From the NCBI GenBank assembly GCA_964440115.1, contig CAYTPV010000001.1, forward strand, positions 186,001-250,000: 64,000 nt of DNA. Direction: 5' to 3'. The stretch is from JAEWWD01 sp964440115. Its GTDB lineage: Bacteria; Bacillota; Clostridia; Christensenellales; CAG-138. Position 1 is the first letter of the stretch, and each line of letters begins with the position of its first letter. Positions 33,812-42,397 of this stretch are shown piece by piece. The notes under the pieces were generated by a model, which was not told the origin of the DNA, searched no databases, and saw nothing but the letters and a program-made list of their open reading frames with translations. The position numbers were made by a program, and so were the translations under genes.

Positions 33812-33840
33812 GCAGAGGCGGCATACCGCCTCTGCTTTGT
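33812..33840 (+). terminator. hairpin terminator after the capsid gene
   Basis: GCAGAGGCGG (33812-33821) pairs perfectly with CCGCCTCTGC (33826-33835) around CATA, followed by TTTGTGTTTG. The T-run is interrupted, so it is likely a partial terminator that keeps capsid mRNA more abundant than the connector genes. Confidence 0.75.
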
Positions 33841-33864
33841 GTTTGAAGAAAGATGGTGAGCGGC

Positions 33865-34176
33865 ATGGAGCTATTGGAAAAGGTCAAGAAAAATCTGATC
33901 CTCCAACATGACGAGGACGACGCGCTTTTACAAAGCTACATTTCCGCCGCCGTCGCATATGCCGAGGGTTTTCAAAAGAAAGCGCCGGGTAGCTATTCCG
34001 CTGAGGCCAGCATGACTCCCGCCAGCGAGCAGGCAATCGTCATGCTGGCCTCGCTCTTTTACGAGAGCCGGGACGGCGGTACGGGCGGTTTCTTCGCGGA
34101 CAGCGCGCAGGCGGCGCAGCAGGCATGGGCAACAGTCGACTTGCTACTGCGGCTCGATAAGGATTGGCAGGTGTAG
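33865..34176 (+). CDS. head-tail connector protein (gp6-like)
   Basis: 103 residues from ATG 33865 (107 if the in-frame ATG at 33853 is used). ELLEKVKKNLILQHDEDDAL, LQSYISAAVAYAEGFQKKAP and EQAIVMLASLFYESRDG match the gp6/HK97 connector adaptor that docks under the portal ring. The family usually begins at MELLEKVKK-like sequence, so 33865 is favoured, although neither start has a strong ribosome site. Confidence 0.85.
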   Translation: MELLEKVKKNLILQHDEDDALLQSYISAAVAYAEGFQKKAPGSYSAEASMTPASEQAIVMLASLFYESRDGGTGGFFADSAQAAQQAWATVDLLLRLDKDWQV

Positions 34177-34177
34177 A

Positions 34178-34510
34178 GTGGGTCTTGGAAAAATGAATAC
34201 GTTTATTGACCTCATCGAAAAACTGACGGTCAAGGATACCGAGGGCTTTTCGACAGAAACTTACAAGACAATTGCTTCCGTAAGGGCATATCGGGAAGGG
34301 CGGCATGGCACTGAGAAATGGGCTAACAGAGCCGCATTTTCGGAAGCCACCGACCTTTTCCGTTTTCGCCGAATTCCCGGTGTTACGGTCACAACCTCAA
34401 TGCTCGTCGCAAGCGATGGCGGGCGCTTTGAAATCACTTCCGTTGAGGATGTAAAGGGCCGCGGGATGTATGTGGAGGTTCTGGCGAAGGAAGTGAAGCC
34501 GGGTGGTTAA
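34178..34510 (+). CDS. head closure / head-tail joining protein
   Basis: 110 residues (105 if ATG 34193 is used). A small beta-barrel-type sequence: FIDLIEKLTVKDTEGFSTET, TIASVRAYREGRHGTEKWAN, DLFRFRRIPGVTVTTSMLVA, RFEITSVEDVKGRGMYVEVL. It matches the Phage_H_T_join (SPP1 gp16-like) family that plugs the connector after packaging. It begins at GTG 34178, one base after the previous stop. Confidence 0.85.
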   Translation: MGLGKMNTFIDLIEKLTVKDTEGFSTETYKTIASVRAYREGRHGTEKWANRAAFSEATDLFRFRRIPGVTVTTSMLVASDGGRFEITSVEDVKGRGMYVEVLAKEVKPGG

Positions 34511-34565
34511 CTGCGACATATGAAGTGCTTCGTCTTTCAAACTGCAAAAAGGAAGTTGTGTGAGC

Positions 34566-34958
34566 ATGGCCAAGCTTGAATTTAAGATGGATGCCGGATG
34601 GGAACGTGCCATGCAGAAACTTGATACGCTTTATGATGATACCGCCGAGGACATGCTCAATGCCGGCGCAGCGGTTTTAGCTAGGCGGCTGAAATCGGCA
34701 GGCGAAGAGTTTGCGAAGTACATCAAGATCAAGAAGCCAATGAAAAACAAGTACGGATGGTTTGCGCAGATCCATTTAAGTGGTAAAACGTCCAGTGGCT
34801 CGCCAGCGGCACTCGCGGCCAATGTGTATGAATACGGCCGGGGTGGTGAAAACCCGCAGCCAGCGCGCCCTTTTGTTCGGCCAACTATTGAATCCAGCGA
34901 GAAAGAAGTGGTGGGCGCTATGCAAACTGTGCTTGAGGAGGCTTTGAAGAAGTTTTGA
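34566..34958 (+). CDS. HK97 gp10-family tail component (tail completion)
   Basis: 130 residues from ATG 34566; an in-frame GTG at 34560 sits too close to AGGAAG. DTAEDMLNAGAAVLARRLKS, then KNKYGWFAQIHLSGKTSSGS, ANVYEYGRGGENPQPARPFV and RPTIESSEKEVVGAM are the gp10-like pattern. The family joins the tail to the head. The stop overlaps the next start by 4 bases (TTGA). Confidence 0.88.
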   Translation: MAKLEFKMDAGWERAMQKLDTLYDDTAEDMLNAGAAVLARRLKSAGEEFAKYIKIKKPMKNKYGWFAQIHLSGKTSSGSPAALAANVYEYGRGGENPQPARPFVRPTIESSEKEVVGAMQTVLEEALKKF

Positions 34959-35287
34959 ACATCTTAGGCGAAATAAATACCTCGTTGACCACTGTAGGCT
35001 TGCCAATCGCAACCGGCGTATATCTAGGGGCGAAAGAGAACTATATCGTGCTGACGCCTTTAACGGAGCGTAATGATGACATTGCGGATGACGAACCGCT
35101 GACCGAAACCACATCCGCCGATGTCAACTTATACTTTGTCGGCAACTACCAAGCCAAGAAGAACCAGATGGTGAGCCTGCTCAGGGAAGCGGGCTTTTTC
35201 ATTGTGGATCGACGCTACATCGGATTCGAACCGGACACCAAACAGCACCATTATGTGATCACAGTTGAAGCAAAGGAGGTACTATGA
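34955..35287 (+). CDS. tail terminator-like / minor tail protein
   Basis: 110 residues starting at TTG 34955. SLTTVGLPIATGVYLGAKEN, YIVLTPLTERNDDIADDEPL, DVNLYFVGNYQAKKNQMVSL, HHYVITVEAKEVL: an alpha/beta pattern like DUF806/tail-terminator proteins that cap the tail tube in this gene position, directly before the tail tube gene. GAGGAGG lies some 13 bases upstream inside the preceding gene. Confidence 0.8.
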   Translation: MNILGEINTSLTTVGLPIATGVYLGAKENYIVLTPLTERNDDIADDEPLTETTSADVNLYFVGNYQAKKNQMVSLLREAGFFIVDRRYIGFEPDTKQHHYVITVEAKEVL

Positions 35288-35842
35288 ATGCCGAATAAAG
35301 TGAAATTCGGTCTGAAAAACGTACATTATGCGCCACTGACCGAAGGGGCCGGTGGCGACACATATGATACGCCAATCCCTATTCCGGGTGCGGTGAACAT
35401 GTCTCTCGAGCCAGTCGGTGAGGACAGCGAGTTTGTCGCGGATGATATCGAGTATTATACCTCTTCGGGTAATAACGGTTACGACGGCGACCTTGAAATC
35501 GCCATCGTACCCGAATCGTTTGAGGAAGATGTGCTCGGGGAAGTCGAGGACGCCAAGATGGTCGCGTTCGAGACGATAAACGCGTCACCGGTACCGTTCG
35601 CGCTGCTCTTCGAAATCAACGGCGACGCGAAGGCGCGGCGCTGGGTTTTATACCGTTGCTTCGCCAAGCGGCCTAAGCTGGAGGCCACGGCTACGGTCAA
35701 CAAAGAAGTCAAAACCACATCACTTTCGCTCAAGGCGCGGCCAAACAGCGAGGGACACCCGCTCGCGCACACCAAGGATACCACGGATGCAACGGTCTAT
35801 AGCTCTTGGTACAACACCGTTCACGCGTTCGCGGAGGTGTAA
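35288..35842 (+). CDS. major tail (tube) protein, phi13 family
   Basis: 184 residues. KVKFGLKNVHYAPLTEGAGG, DTPIPIPGAVNMSLEPVGED, NNGYDGDLEIAIVPESFEED and LYRCFAKRPKLEATATVNKE are characteristic of phi13-type tube proteins, which stack as hexamers to form the flexible tail. It begins 1 base after the previous stop with AAGGAGG upstream. The G/GT chaperone pair follows, as expected. Confidence 0.94.
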   Translation: MPNKVKFGLKNVHYAPLTEGAGGDTYDTPIPIPGAVNMSLEPVGEDSEFVADDIEYYTSSGNNGYDGDLEIAIVPESFEEDVLGEVEDAKMVAFETINASPVPFALLFEINGDAKARRWVLYRCFAKRPKLEATATVNKEVKTTSLSLKARPNSEGHPLAHTKDTTDATVYSSWYNTVHAFAEV

Positions 35843-35845
35843 TGC

Positions 35846-36160
35846 ATGGAGAAAATCATCAGCATCTGTGGGCAGGACGTTCGGTTCAAAGCAACCGGCG
35901 CCCTGCCCCTTCGATATAAAACGCAGTTCGGGCGGGATCTTTTTGCCGATATGGCGGAACTTGAAGGCGTGCAAGACGATACCGCTAAGCTCGATACCGA
36001 GCTGTTTTACAACATCGTGTGGACCATGGCAAAATGCGCGGACTCTTCCCTTCCCCCGGTTATTGACTGGCTGGACCGGTTTGCGACATTCCCAGTATTC
36101 GAAGTGTTCAACGAATTGCAGGAAATGCTAGTTGCATCCTTTCAAGTAACAAAAAACTAA
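35846..36160 (+). CDS. tail assembly chaperone, G-type frame
   Basis: 104 residues. Position between tail tube and tape measure and the sequence (KIISICGQDVRFKATGALPL, RYKTQFGRDLFADMAELEG) identify the G-type chaperone that coats the tape measure during tail assembly. The frame ends in ACA AAA AAC TAA, a classical -1 slippery site directly at the stop, so a fraction of ribosomes should continue into the T frame to make a 165-residue fusion. Confidence 0.88.
   Translation: MEKIISICGQDVRFKATGALPLRYKTQFGRDLFADMAELEGVQDDTAKLDTELFYNIVWTMAKCADSSLPPVIDWLDRFATFPVFEVFNELQEMLVASFQVTKN
36151..36157 (+). other. programmed -1 ribosomal frameshift site
   Basis: A AAA AAC, read in the G frame as ACA AAA AAC with the stop immediately after, is a canonical X XXY YYZ heptamer. 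Both tRNAs can re-pair one base back as AAA AAA. A possible GGCG..CGCC stem a few bases downstream could stimulate slippage. Confidence 0.88.
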
Positions 36161-36342
36161 TTGGCGAGGGCGGCGATGCGCCTGACACGGACACCTATGT
36201 GGCGGTCGCGATTGCGCACGGGCTGTCCCTCGCTGATTTGAATGAGCTCACAGTGGGATTTGTATGCGACCTGATCGCAGCCCGCAGCGGCAAATATGAA
36301 CGCATGGCTACACAAGCAGATATTGACACCCTGGGGAGGTGA
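36151..36342 (+). CDS. T-frame extension of the tail chaperone, made by -1 frameshift (GT fusion)
   Basis: The -1 frame is open from the slippery heptamer to TGA at 36340-36342 and has no start codon of its own near the join. It encodes LIGEGGDAPDTDTYVAVAIA, HGLSLADLNELTVGFVCDLI and a tail ending YERMATQADIDTLGR, an ordinary soluble protein sequence. Slippage at 36151-36157 gives a 104+61 residue fusion, equivalent to lambda gpGT. It ends 4 bases before the tape measure start. Confidence 0.88.
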   Translation, partial: KKLIGEGGDAPDTDTYVAVAIAHGLSLADLNELTVGFVCDLIAARSGKYERMATQADIDTLGR

Positions 36343-36346
36343 CGGC

Positions 36347-38587
36347 ATGGGTTATAACATCGGGGCAATCATATCGATTGGTGGAGATAAAGAATACCAG
36401 CGCGCTTTGCAGGGTATCCGCTCAGCCATGACCTATGTCAAAGCAGAAGCCAATGCCGTCACCTCCGCGTTTGATAAGAACGATAAATCCATTGGTGCGC
36501 TCACGGCAAAAAACAAAACTTTGGACGCAGCACTTGACCTGCAAAAGAAAGCGGTCGACGAGGCCAAGGTGGCGCTCTCCCGACTGGACGCCCAGGGTAT
36601 AGATCCGAGCAGCGAAGCCTATCAGCGCATGACGGCAAATCTTAATAACGCACAAGCGGAGTTCAATAAAACCAGCGCCGAGATCCACACCAACGAACAA
36701 GCCATGGCGCAACTGAACGCTCAGGCAAAGGCTGAAAAGCTGCAGAAGTTCAAAGACGCGCTTAAAGGCGTCGGTGAAGTAGCTGGCAAGGCAGTCGCTG
36801 TAAGTCTAAAAGCAACCGCAGCCGCCATGGCAGCTATCGGTACCGTTGCTGTCGCCGCCGGTACTGCGCTATGGAAGAACGGCATAAACGCTGGCAAGTT
36901 TGCGGACGACCTACTGACGCTTTCCGCACAGACCGGTCTGACCGTACAGGAATTGCAGGAACTGCAGTACGCTTCCCGGTTCGTAGATGTCGAGGTCGCC
37001 AGTTTAGCCAAAGGCATGGCAAAGACAGTATCTGCCATGCGCGAGAGCGCGAATGCCGGACGTGACTACATAGAGGCTGCCGGCGGTATCAAGATTGCCA
37101 TGAAAGGCACGAACGGAGAAACCAAATCCACTCAGGCTGTGTTCTACGAAGCAATCGATGCGCTGGGTGCCATGACGGATGAGACCATGCGTGAAGTCGC
37201 TGCGCAGGATCTGTTCGGCAAGTCGTATCAGGATCTGATGCCGCTCATAAAGGCTGGCTCCGGCGCGCTCAACAAATACGCAGAGGAAGCCCGTGCGGCG
37301 GGGCTAGTACTGTCCGATGAGATGGTGAACAAGCTCGGCGAGTTTGACGACGTCATGCAGCGGACCGAAGCGCAGACCGAAGGCATTGGCCGTCAACTGG
37401 CGGTGACGTTCCTGCCTGGGCTACAGAAAGTCGGAGCGGGCATCAGCGAGTTCCTGTCCATCGTCACCAATGCCCTCCAGAACGGGATCCAGCCCGGCGA
37501 TGTGAAAACGATAGGCACGTGGATATCAGAGAAACTGGTCGAAGGACTGAAAACCATCAAGCAGTATTTACCGGAAGTAATCAGTCTGATATCTGGCCTA
37601 CTCACTGAAGTCGTTGGCGTAGTCGTGGCTGCGCTGCCAGAGATCCTCCCTGTTCTCATGGATGGGGCGTTTCAACTTATCCAGGGACTGGTGACGGCAA
37701 TTACCGAGAACGTTGAGCCGCTGGCGGTTATGATCACGACCATGGCAACGCAGTTGGTGATGTTCATACTCGAAAATCTGCCCATGCTGATTGCTGCGGC
37801 GGCACAAATCCTTGTGGCTATCACACTGGGCATATCCCAAAACCTGCCTACGCTCATACCGGCGGTGGTTTCCACTGTTATGGAGATTGCGAACGCGCTT
37901 ATCTCAAACGTGGGTATTCTCATCCCCGCCGCGCTGCAAATCATTGTTGCGCTCATACAGGGGCTGACGGCCGCACTGCCGCAGCTCATATCCTACCTAC
38001 CCACAATCGTGATGACGATAACCACCACGCTGATCAGCAACCTACCGCTGCTGCTTGAGGCGGCGTGGCAGATCATACTTGCACTTGGGCAGGGGCTTGT
38101 GGCCGCGCTGCCAGAACTCGTGAAGGCGGTACCGCAGATCATCACAGCGATTGTTGGAGCACTGGGCGGGCTCATGAAACAACTCTGGGACGCCGGCGGC
38201 AATATCGTTAAAGGCATCTGGGCGGGAATTCAGAAAGCAGCCGCCTGGTTTAGGCAGCAGGTAACGAATTTCTTTAAGGGCATCATCGACGGCGTCAAGA
38301 AGGTGCTCGGCATTAAGTCGCCCTCCAAGGTGTTCGCCGGCATTGGCGAGAACATGGCGCTGGGTCTGGGCAAAGGCTTCACCGCTGCCATACAGGGGGT
38401 GGGCCGGACTATTCAAAAGACTATCCCCGCGGCTACAGCTGATATTGCCATTACCACTAACGGCAAAGGTAAAGCAGGGATGGCAGCCGTACCCAATCTC
38501 ACGATCAACACACACGATTCGCTCTCCCCATATGAGATCCTGCAGGAGTACATGAACTTCCAGAGAAGGGTGGCGTGGAAATCGTGA
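36347..38587 (+). CDS. phage tail tape measure protein
   Basis: 746 residues, with the length setting tail length. N-terminal 140 residues are coiled coil (ALDLQKKAVDEAKVALSRLD); a tape-measure core follows (DDLLTLSAQTGLTVQELQEL, QDLFGKSYQDLMPLIKAGSG); residues about 420-600 are a long run of hydrophobic, repeat-like helices (PTLIPAVVSTVMEIANALIS and similar) typical of membrane-inserting tape measures; the end has VKKVLGIKSPSKVFAGIGEN. GGGAGG lies 8 bases before ATG 36347; an ATG at 36296 is inside the T frame and rejected. It overlaps Dit by 13 bases. Confidence 0.95.
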   Translation: MGYNIGAIISIGGDKEYQRALQGIRSAMTYVKAEANAVTSAFDKNDKSIGALTAKNKTLDAALDLQKKAVDEAKVALSRLDAQGIDPSSEAYQRMTANLNNAQAEFNKTSAEIHTNEQAMAQLNAQAKAEKLQKFKDALKGVGEVAGKAVAVSLKATAAAMAAIGTVAVAAGTALWKNGINAGKFADDLLTLSAQTGLTVQELQELQYASRFVDVEVASLAKGMAKTVSAMRESANAGRDYIEAAGGIKIAMKGTNGETKSTQAVFYEAIDALGAMTDETMREVAAQDLFGKSYQDLMPLIKAGSGALNKYAEEARAAGLVLSDEMVNKLGEFDDVMQRTEAQTEGIGRQLAVTFLPGLQKVGAGISEFLSIVTNALQNGIQPGDVKTIGTWISEKLVEGLKTIKQYLPEVISLISGLLTEVVGVVVAALPEILPVLMDGAFQLIQGLVTAITENVEPLAVMITTMATQLVMFILENLPMLIAAAAQILVAITLGISQNLPTLIPAVVSTVMEIANALISNVGILIPAALQIIVALIQGLTAALPQLISYLPTIVMTITTTLISNLPLLLEAAWQIILALGQGLVAALPELVKAVPQIITAIVGALGGLMKQLWDAGGNIVKGIWAGIQKAAAWFRQQVTNFFKGIIDGVKKVLGIKSPSKVFAGIGENMALGLGKGFTAAIQGVGRTIQKTIPAATADIAITTNGKGKAGMAAVPNLTINTHDSLSPYEILQEYMNFQRRVAWKS

Positions 38588-39453
38588 AGCACAACGAGAA
38601 AATCACATTCATAGACGATGATGGGCGGACGGCGGTATTCCATGCGGGTACCGCCTCGCCTTTCTGGTGGAACGACGCGGACGGTCTAGATGGATTATCG
38701 GCCAACATATACACGGTGAAGGGAGCCGGACAGGATGGTGAAACGGACGTCGCCGCCAACCTTGCCATGCGCACCATTACCATAGAAGGACAGATCCGCA
38801 GCCAGTCACAGGCGTACAACCGCCGGGTATTGCTCAACGCCGTCCGCCCGGCGGCGACCGGGAAGCTGGTATACGAATTTGATGGTGTAACGCGGTACAT
38901 CTGCTGCCGGGTAAAGCAAGCACCAGAATTATCCAATACTCGAGTGGAAAAATTTCAGATCGTATTCAATTGCGCCAACCCGTTCTGGCGGGAAGGCAGC
39001 GGCTCGAAGCTGGTTGCTGATATCGCACTGTGGGTACCGGCCCTGTCCTTCCCCGTTGCCATCCCCGTTGAGGGCATGGTACTCGAGTACCGCTCTCCAT
39101 CCCTTATAGTCAACATCGCCAACACCGGCGACGTACCGGTTGGTATGCTCGTTGAGTTCAGGGCGACCGGCAGTACGGCCAACCCTTACCTCATTAATGT
39201 GGGCACACAGGAGAAGCTGCTGATCAACCGGGACATGGAGCCGGGCGACGTCATCCGGGTATGGACCGGTTACGGTGAGAAGCGTGTAGAACTGAAGCGA
39301 GCCGGAGTGACTTCGAACGTCTTCAACGATCTGGACGTGGACAGCGTGTTCCTGCAGTTGGCTGTCGGGGATAACCTACTGCGGTATGGGGCGGACGTGA
39401 TCGACAACCTTGAGGCGACGATCTACTACGACATCGCCTATGTCGGGGTGTGA
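38575..39453 (+). CDS. distal tail protein (Dit, siphovirus tail component)
   Basis: 292 residues. IDDDGRTAVFHAGTASPFWW, GQDGETDVAANLAMRTITIE, LNAVRPAATGKLVYEFDGVT, and VEKFQIVFNCANPFWREG are the SPP1 gp19.1/Dit pattern: a ring-forming N-terminal domain and a galectin-like C-terminal part (IANTGDVPVGMLVEFRATGS). It joins tube to baseplate. Start GTG 38575 lies inside the tape measure end. Confidence 0.92.
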   Translation: MEIVKHNEKITFIDDDGRTAVFHAGTASPFWWNDADGLDGLSANIYTVKGAGQDGETDVAANLAMRTITIEGQIRSQSQAYNRRVLLNAVRPAATGKLVYEFDGVTRYICCRVKQAPELSNTRVEKFQIVFNCANPFWREGSGSKLVADIALWVPALSFPVAIPVEGMVLEYRSPSLIVNIANTGDVPVGMLVEFRATGSTANPYLINVGTQEKLLINRDMEPGDVIRVWTGYGEKRVELKRAGVTSNVFNDLDVDSVFLQLAVGDNLLRYGADVIDNLEATIYYDIAYVGV

Positions 39454-39455
39454 GC

Positions 39456-40574
39456 ATGTTTGAACTTTACACCCCCGACCTTGATCGTATCGGCTTGATC
39501 GAAGCCTATTCCTCTGTGATATGGCAACGCCGGTACCAAACGCCCGGTGCGTTTCAGCTGGCCATGCCATTCCTGCCGATATGCAAGGATCTGATCGCTG
39601 AGCGGCTCATCGTGAAGGGTAGTGAGGCCGGGATAATCGAGAACATAAACATTTCGCAAGACACGAAAACCGGCGAGAACGTGTTTGTCTGTTCAGGACG
39701 TTTCCTGGCCGGGTACCTAGACCGGCGTATTCTGCTGGGTGTCAATTCCTTTACCGGTACGCCCGAGAACGCCATGCGCTATTTGGTCACAAAGAATGCT
39801 GCCACCGCAGGCGCTCGCGCAATCGAGCACCTGAGCGTAGCGGCATCCAGCGGTATCGCAGGGAGCATTGCCTATGTCGGTCAAAGATCCAACCTGCTCA
39901 CCGAACTACAGCTGATTGCCGAGGCGAACGGTCTCGGGTTCGCAGTGGATTTTTCACAGGCAGGCTTTTCATTCCGAGTTTACTCAGGCTTGGATCGAAC
40001 TACCGGGCAGGCAGTCAATCCGCGTGCCATATTCTCAAAGGCATTCGAGAACGTACTCAAACAGGAATATGACGGGTCGCTCAAAGCTGTTAAGAGCTTC
40101 GCCTATGTGGATGCCATATACACCGTGACCCGCACCGTGACAGACAAAAAGACAGGTACTGACGTCGAGATCACCACCGAATACCCGCTATCGCGTATGG
40201 TGGGTACCGCAACCGGTCGTGCCCGGCGCGAGGTGTATGTTGATGCCGGCGACGTCACGAAGGACGATGCAAACGTAATCCTGACCGCCACACAGCGCAA
40301 TGCCGCAATGGATGATGCGGGCAAGGCGCAGCTTGTCACAGCGACCGAGGCGTTTACTGCGGATGTAGATCCATATGGCAACCTGAAATACAAAACGGAC
40401 TATGACCTGGGGGACATCGTGACTGTGGACTCCCGGGAGTTGGGTATGCGTGTGAACGCGCGTATTACCGAGATCAAAGAGATATACGAGGGCAAGGGCT
40501 TGGGCCTTGAGCTGACCCTCGGCTATGGAATACCGAGTTTTGCAAAGCAAGTGAGGTGGTTGGCCAATGGCTGA
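39456..40574 (+). CDS. tail-associated baseplate protein (Gp37/Tal-like)
   Basis: 372 residues. FELYTPDLDRIGLIEAYSSV, RRYQTPGAFQLAMPFLPICK, and later DYDLGDIVTVDSRELGMRVN match the siphovirus Gp37-like family (ReqiPepy6 type), which forms the hub below Dit. ATG 39456 follows a G-rich site; a GTG two codons earlier is possible. It overlaps the fibre gene by 8 bases. Confidence 0.9.
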   Translation: MFELYTPDLDRIGLIEAYSSVIWQRRYQTPGAFQLAMPFLPICKDLIAERLIVKGSEAGIIENINISQDTKTGENVFVCSGRFLAGYLDRRILLGVNSFTGTPENAMRYLVTKNAATAGARAIEHLSVAASSGIAGSIAYVGQRSNLLTELQLIAEANGLGFAVDFSQAGFSFRVYSGLDRTTGQAVNPRAIFSKAFENVLKQEYDGSLKAVKSFAYVDAIYTVTRTVTDKKTGTDVEITTEYPLSRMVGTATGRARREVYVDAGDVTKDDANVILTATQRNAAMDDAGKAQLVTATEAFTADVDPYGNLKYKTDYDLGDIVTVDSRELGMRVNARITEIKEIYEGKGLGLELTLGYGIPSFAKQVRWLANG

Positions 40575-41910
40575 ATACGGGTTCCCTTTCCCCGCAATAG
40601 ATGATGACCGCATGTATGGTGCCGCCGATTGGGCGGCGTATTTTTCGCAGTTCATATCCAACGGCGTGTTCCCTATAGGCTCTCAGTTGCAGGTGACCGC
40701 TGGCTCCGGCATGCAGGTCAATGTATCCGCCGGCGCCGCATGGATAAACGGATATGGGCGTGCATTCAATACGGCTTACGTATTAGGTATTGACCCGGCC
40801 GACGGTGTACTTCATCGCATTGACCGAATTGTCGTCCGCTGGGGTCGCGTAGAGCGCAATGTGTACCTCCATGTTCTCAAGGGCACACCCGCGAGCAGCC
40901 CGACCGCCCCGGCGCTTGTGCGCGATGCTGACCATTACGACCTGTGTCTGGCGGAGATATCCGTGAATGCAGGAATTATTGGGATTGCAGCCGCGCACAT
41001 TTCCGATAAACGGCTAAACCCCGATTTGTGCGGTATCGTCTCCTCCGTCATTACCCCAAATACCGCGGGCTGGTATGAAGGATGGGAAACAGAGTTCCGG
41101 ACGTGGTTTACGCATATCAAGGAATTGCTCGCAGATGATCCAGCGACTGAGCTTGCCGCAGCCGTTGCTACGTTAGAAAGCGAGATGGGCACCGCGCAGG
41201 CTGATATATCCGCACTTGAAAATGCCGCTACAGCAAGAACGACCGCGGGAACCACTCCAAACTTCACTGTCGCTGATACTACTGTCGCCGCTTACGCCCC
41301 AGGTCTGCGCAGGACGATCATCACCCATGCTGATAGTGGAGCTAACCCGACGCTGAAGTATAACGCATTAAGCGTAGTGCCTGTTCTGCAAGCAACAGGA
41401 AAGGCGGCTAAGTGGTTAGCCGGACAGCATGTCGTGGTGGAACATGACGGTACAAATTTTTTTGTGTGTAGCGCCGGAGGCGGTACCGATCTTCCGGCGG
41501 TGATCGCAGGTGGTGAAACGATCATAAAACAGTGGATTGGCTCAAAGTCGCAGCAGAACAGTTCACAGAGCAATTGGGCAACGTTCAGCGGTGTTTCATT
41601 GTATGCCGGTATTTCCGGAACATATAGAATTCGGATTGTCGTTGCCTCGTACTACTATATCGATGTTCGATTTTGGAAAAACGGCACGACACAGGTCGGC
41701 ACTACCGTTTCTTACAACAGCAGTTCATCGACGGCGACAACCATAGTTCAGGATCTGCCCTTGGACTCCGGTGATACGATGGCTATCCAAATTAAAGCAA
41801 AGACAAGTGCAGGCTTCCCGTCATTAGGCATTTCCGAAATTAATACAAAGATTGCCGCAGATGACGTGCAAGCCCTATTAAATGGCGCACTTTTGCTCAC
41901 GGTGTCGTAA
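40567..41910 (+). CDS. tail fibre / receptor-binding baseplate protein
   Basis: 447 residues. The N-terminal 150 residues resemble baseplate-anchoring domains of Gram-positive phage fibres (EYGFPFPAIDDDRMYGAADW, GMQVNVSAGAAWINGYGRAF, ADGVLHRIDRIVVRWGRVER). The C-terminal part is Ser/Thr/Gly-rich beta structure (GISGTYRIRIVVASYYYIDV), likely the receptor-binding head. The target, probably a host glycan, is unknown. No chaperone domain is visible at the end. Confidence 0.85.
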   Translation: MAEYGFPFPAIDDDRMYGAADWAAYFSQFISNGVFPIGSQLQVTAGSGMQVNVSAGAAWINGYGRAFNTAYVLGIDPADGVLHRIDRIVVRWGRVERNVYLHVLKGTPASSPTAPALVRDADHYDLCLAEISVNAGIIGIAAAHISDKRLNPDLCGIVSSVITPNTAGWYEGWETEFRTWFTHIKELLADDPATELAAAVATLESEMGTAQADISALENAATARTTAGTTPNFTVADTTVAAYAPGLRRTIITHADSGANPTLKYNALSVVPVLQATGKAAKWLAGQHVVVEHDGTNFFVCSAGGGTDLPAVIAGGETIIKQWIGSKSQQNSSQSNWATFSGVSLYAGISGTYRIRIVVASYYYIDVRFWKNGTTQVGTTVSYNSSSSTATTIVQDLPLDSGDTMAIQIKAKTSAGFPSLGISEINTKIAADDVQALLNGALLLTVS

Positions 41911-41919
41911 GGAGGTACT

Positions 41920-42159
41920 ATGCAAAAAGTCGAGTATCCGTTCGAAAACCGGGAAGCGATGATTGAACAGCTGGATGCTGAGGGCAAGAGAAGAGTTGAA
42001 GACATCCTGATTGATCTGGATGCGAACTTAATTCCCCAGACCTGTTACTTCATTGTGTATGACGAACAGCCATCTGATCCTGACCTGCTCGCCGCAGCTG
42101 ATGGACGCATCCTCGCGCTGGAATATGAGAACCTGATTTTGAAGGAGGGACTGGCATGA
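41920..42159 (+). CDS. small acidic tail-module protein, XkdX neighbour
   Basis: 79 residues, acidic, helical: YPFENREAMIEQLDAEGKRR, VEDILIDLDANLIPQTCYFI, then a C-terminal helix LLAAADGRILALEYENLILK. GGAGG precedes the ATG. Small proteins of this type lie between fibre and XkdX-like genes in many clostridial prophages. Unknown function; possibly a fibre assembly factor. Its stop overlaps the next start. Confidence 0.78.
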   Translation: MQKVEYPFENREAMIEQLDAEGKRRVEDILIDLDANLIPQTCYFIVYDEQPSDPDLLAAADGRILALEYENLILKEGLA

Positions 42160-42302
42160 CCATTTACGACGTACTCAAACGCGTGATCGCCCGTGGCGGG
42201 TATGACGCTGCTGACCTGCAGGGTAAGATGGACGTTTTTCTACTTTACAACCGTCTGACGGTGGAGCAGTACGACGAGCTCATGGCCTCCATGGCCGCTT
42301 AA
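42156..42302 (+). CDS. XkdX-like small phage protein
   Basis: 48 residues: MTIYDVLKRVIARGGYDAAD, LQGKMDVFLLYNRLTVEQYD, ELMASMAA. The length, the final ELM-type helix and the position after the fibre genes match the XkdX family of Gram-positive phages. GAAGGAGG lies 8 bases before ATG 42156, which overlaps the preceding stop (ATGA). Role unknown. Confidence 0.82.
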   Translation: MTIYDVLKRVIARGGYDAADLQGKMDVFLLYNRLTVEQYDELMASMAA

Positions 42303-42342
42303 GTCGCAAGGATCTTTCTATTTAAGGCACCCATACTCTAAG

Positions 42343-42367
42343 GCGCTCTCGCAGGAGGGCGCTTTTT
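42343..42367 (+). terminator. intrinsic terminator between tail and lysis modules
   Basis: GCGCTCTC (42343-42350), loop GCAG, GAGGGCGC (42355-42362) with one G-T pair, then TTTTT at 42363-42367. Confidence 0.85.
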
Positions 42368-42397
42368 AGTTTGAACATGTGAAAGTGAGGAAGACAA

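Noticed and set aside
36296..36346. Upstream ATG for the tape measure protein
   Set aside because: It lies inside the T-frame coding sequence and lacks the GGGAGG site that serves ATG 36347.
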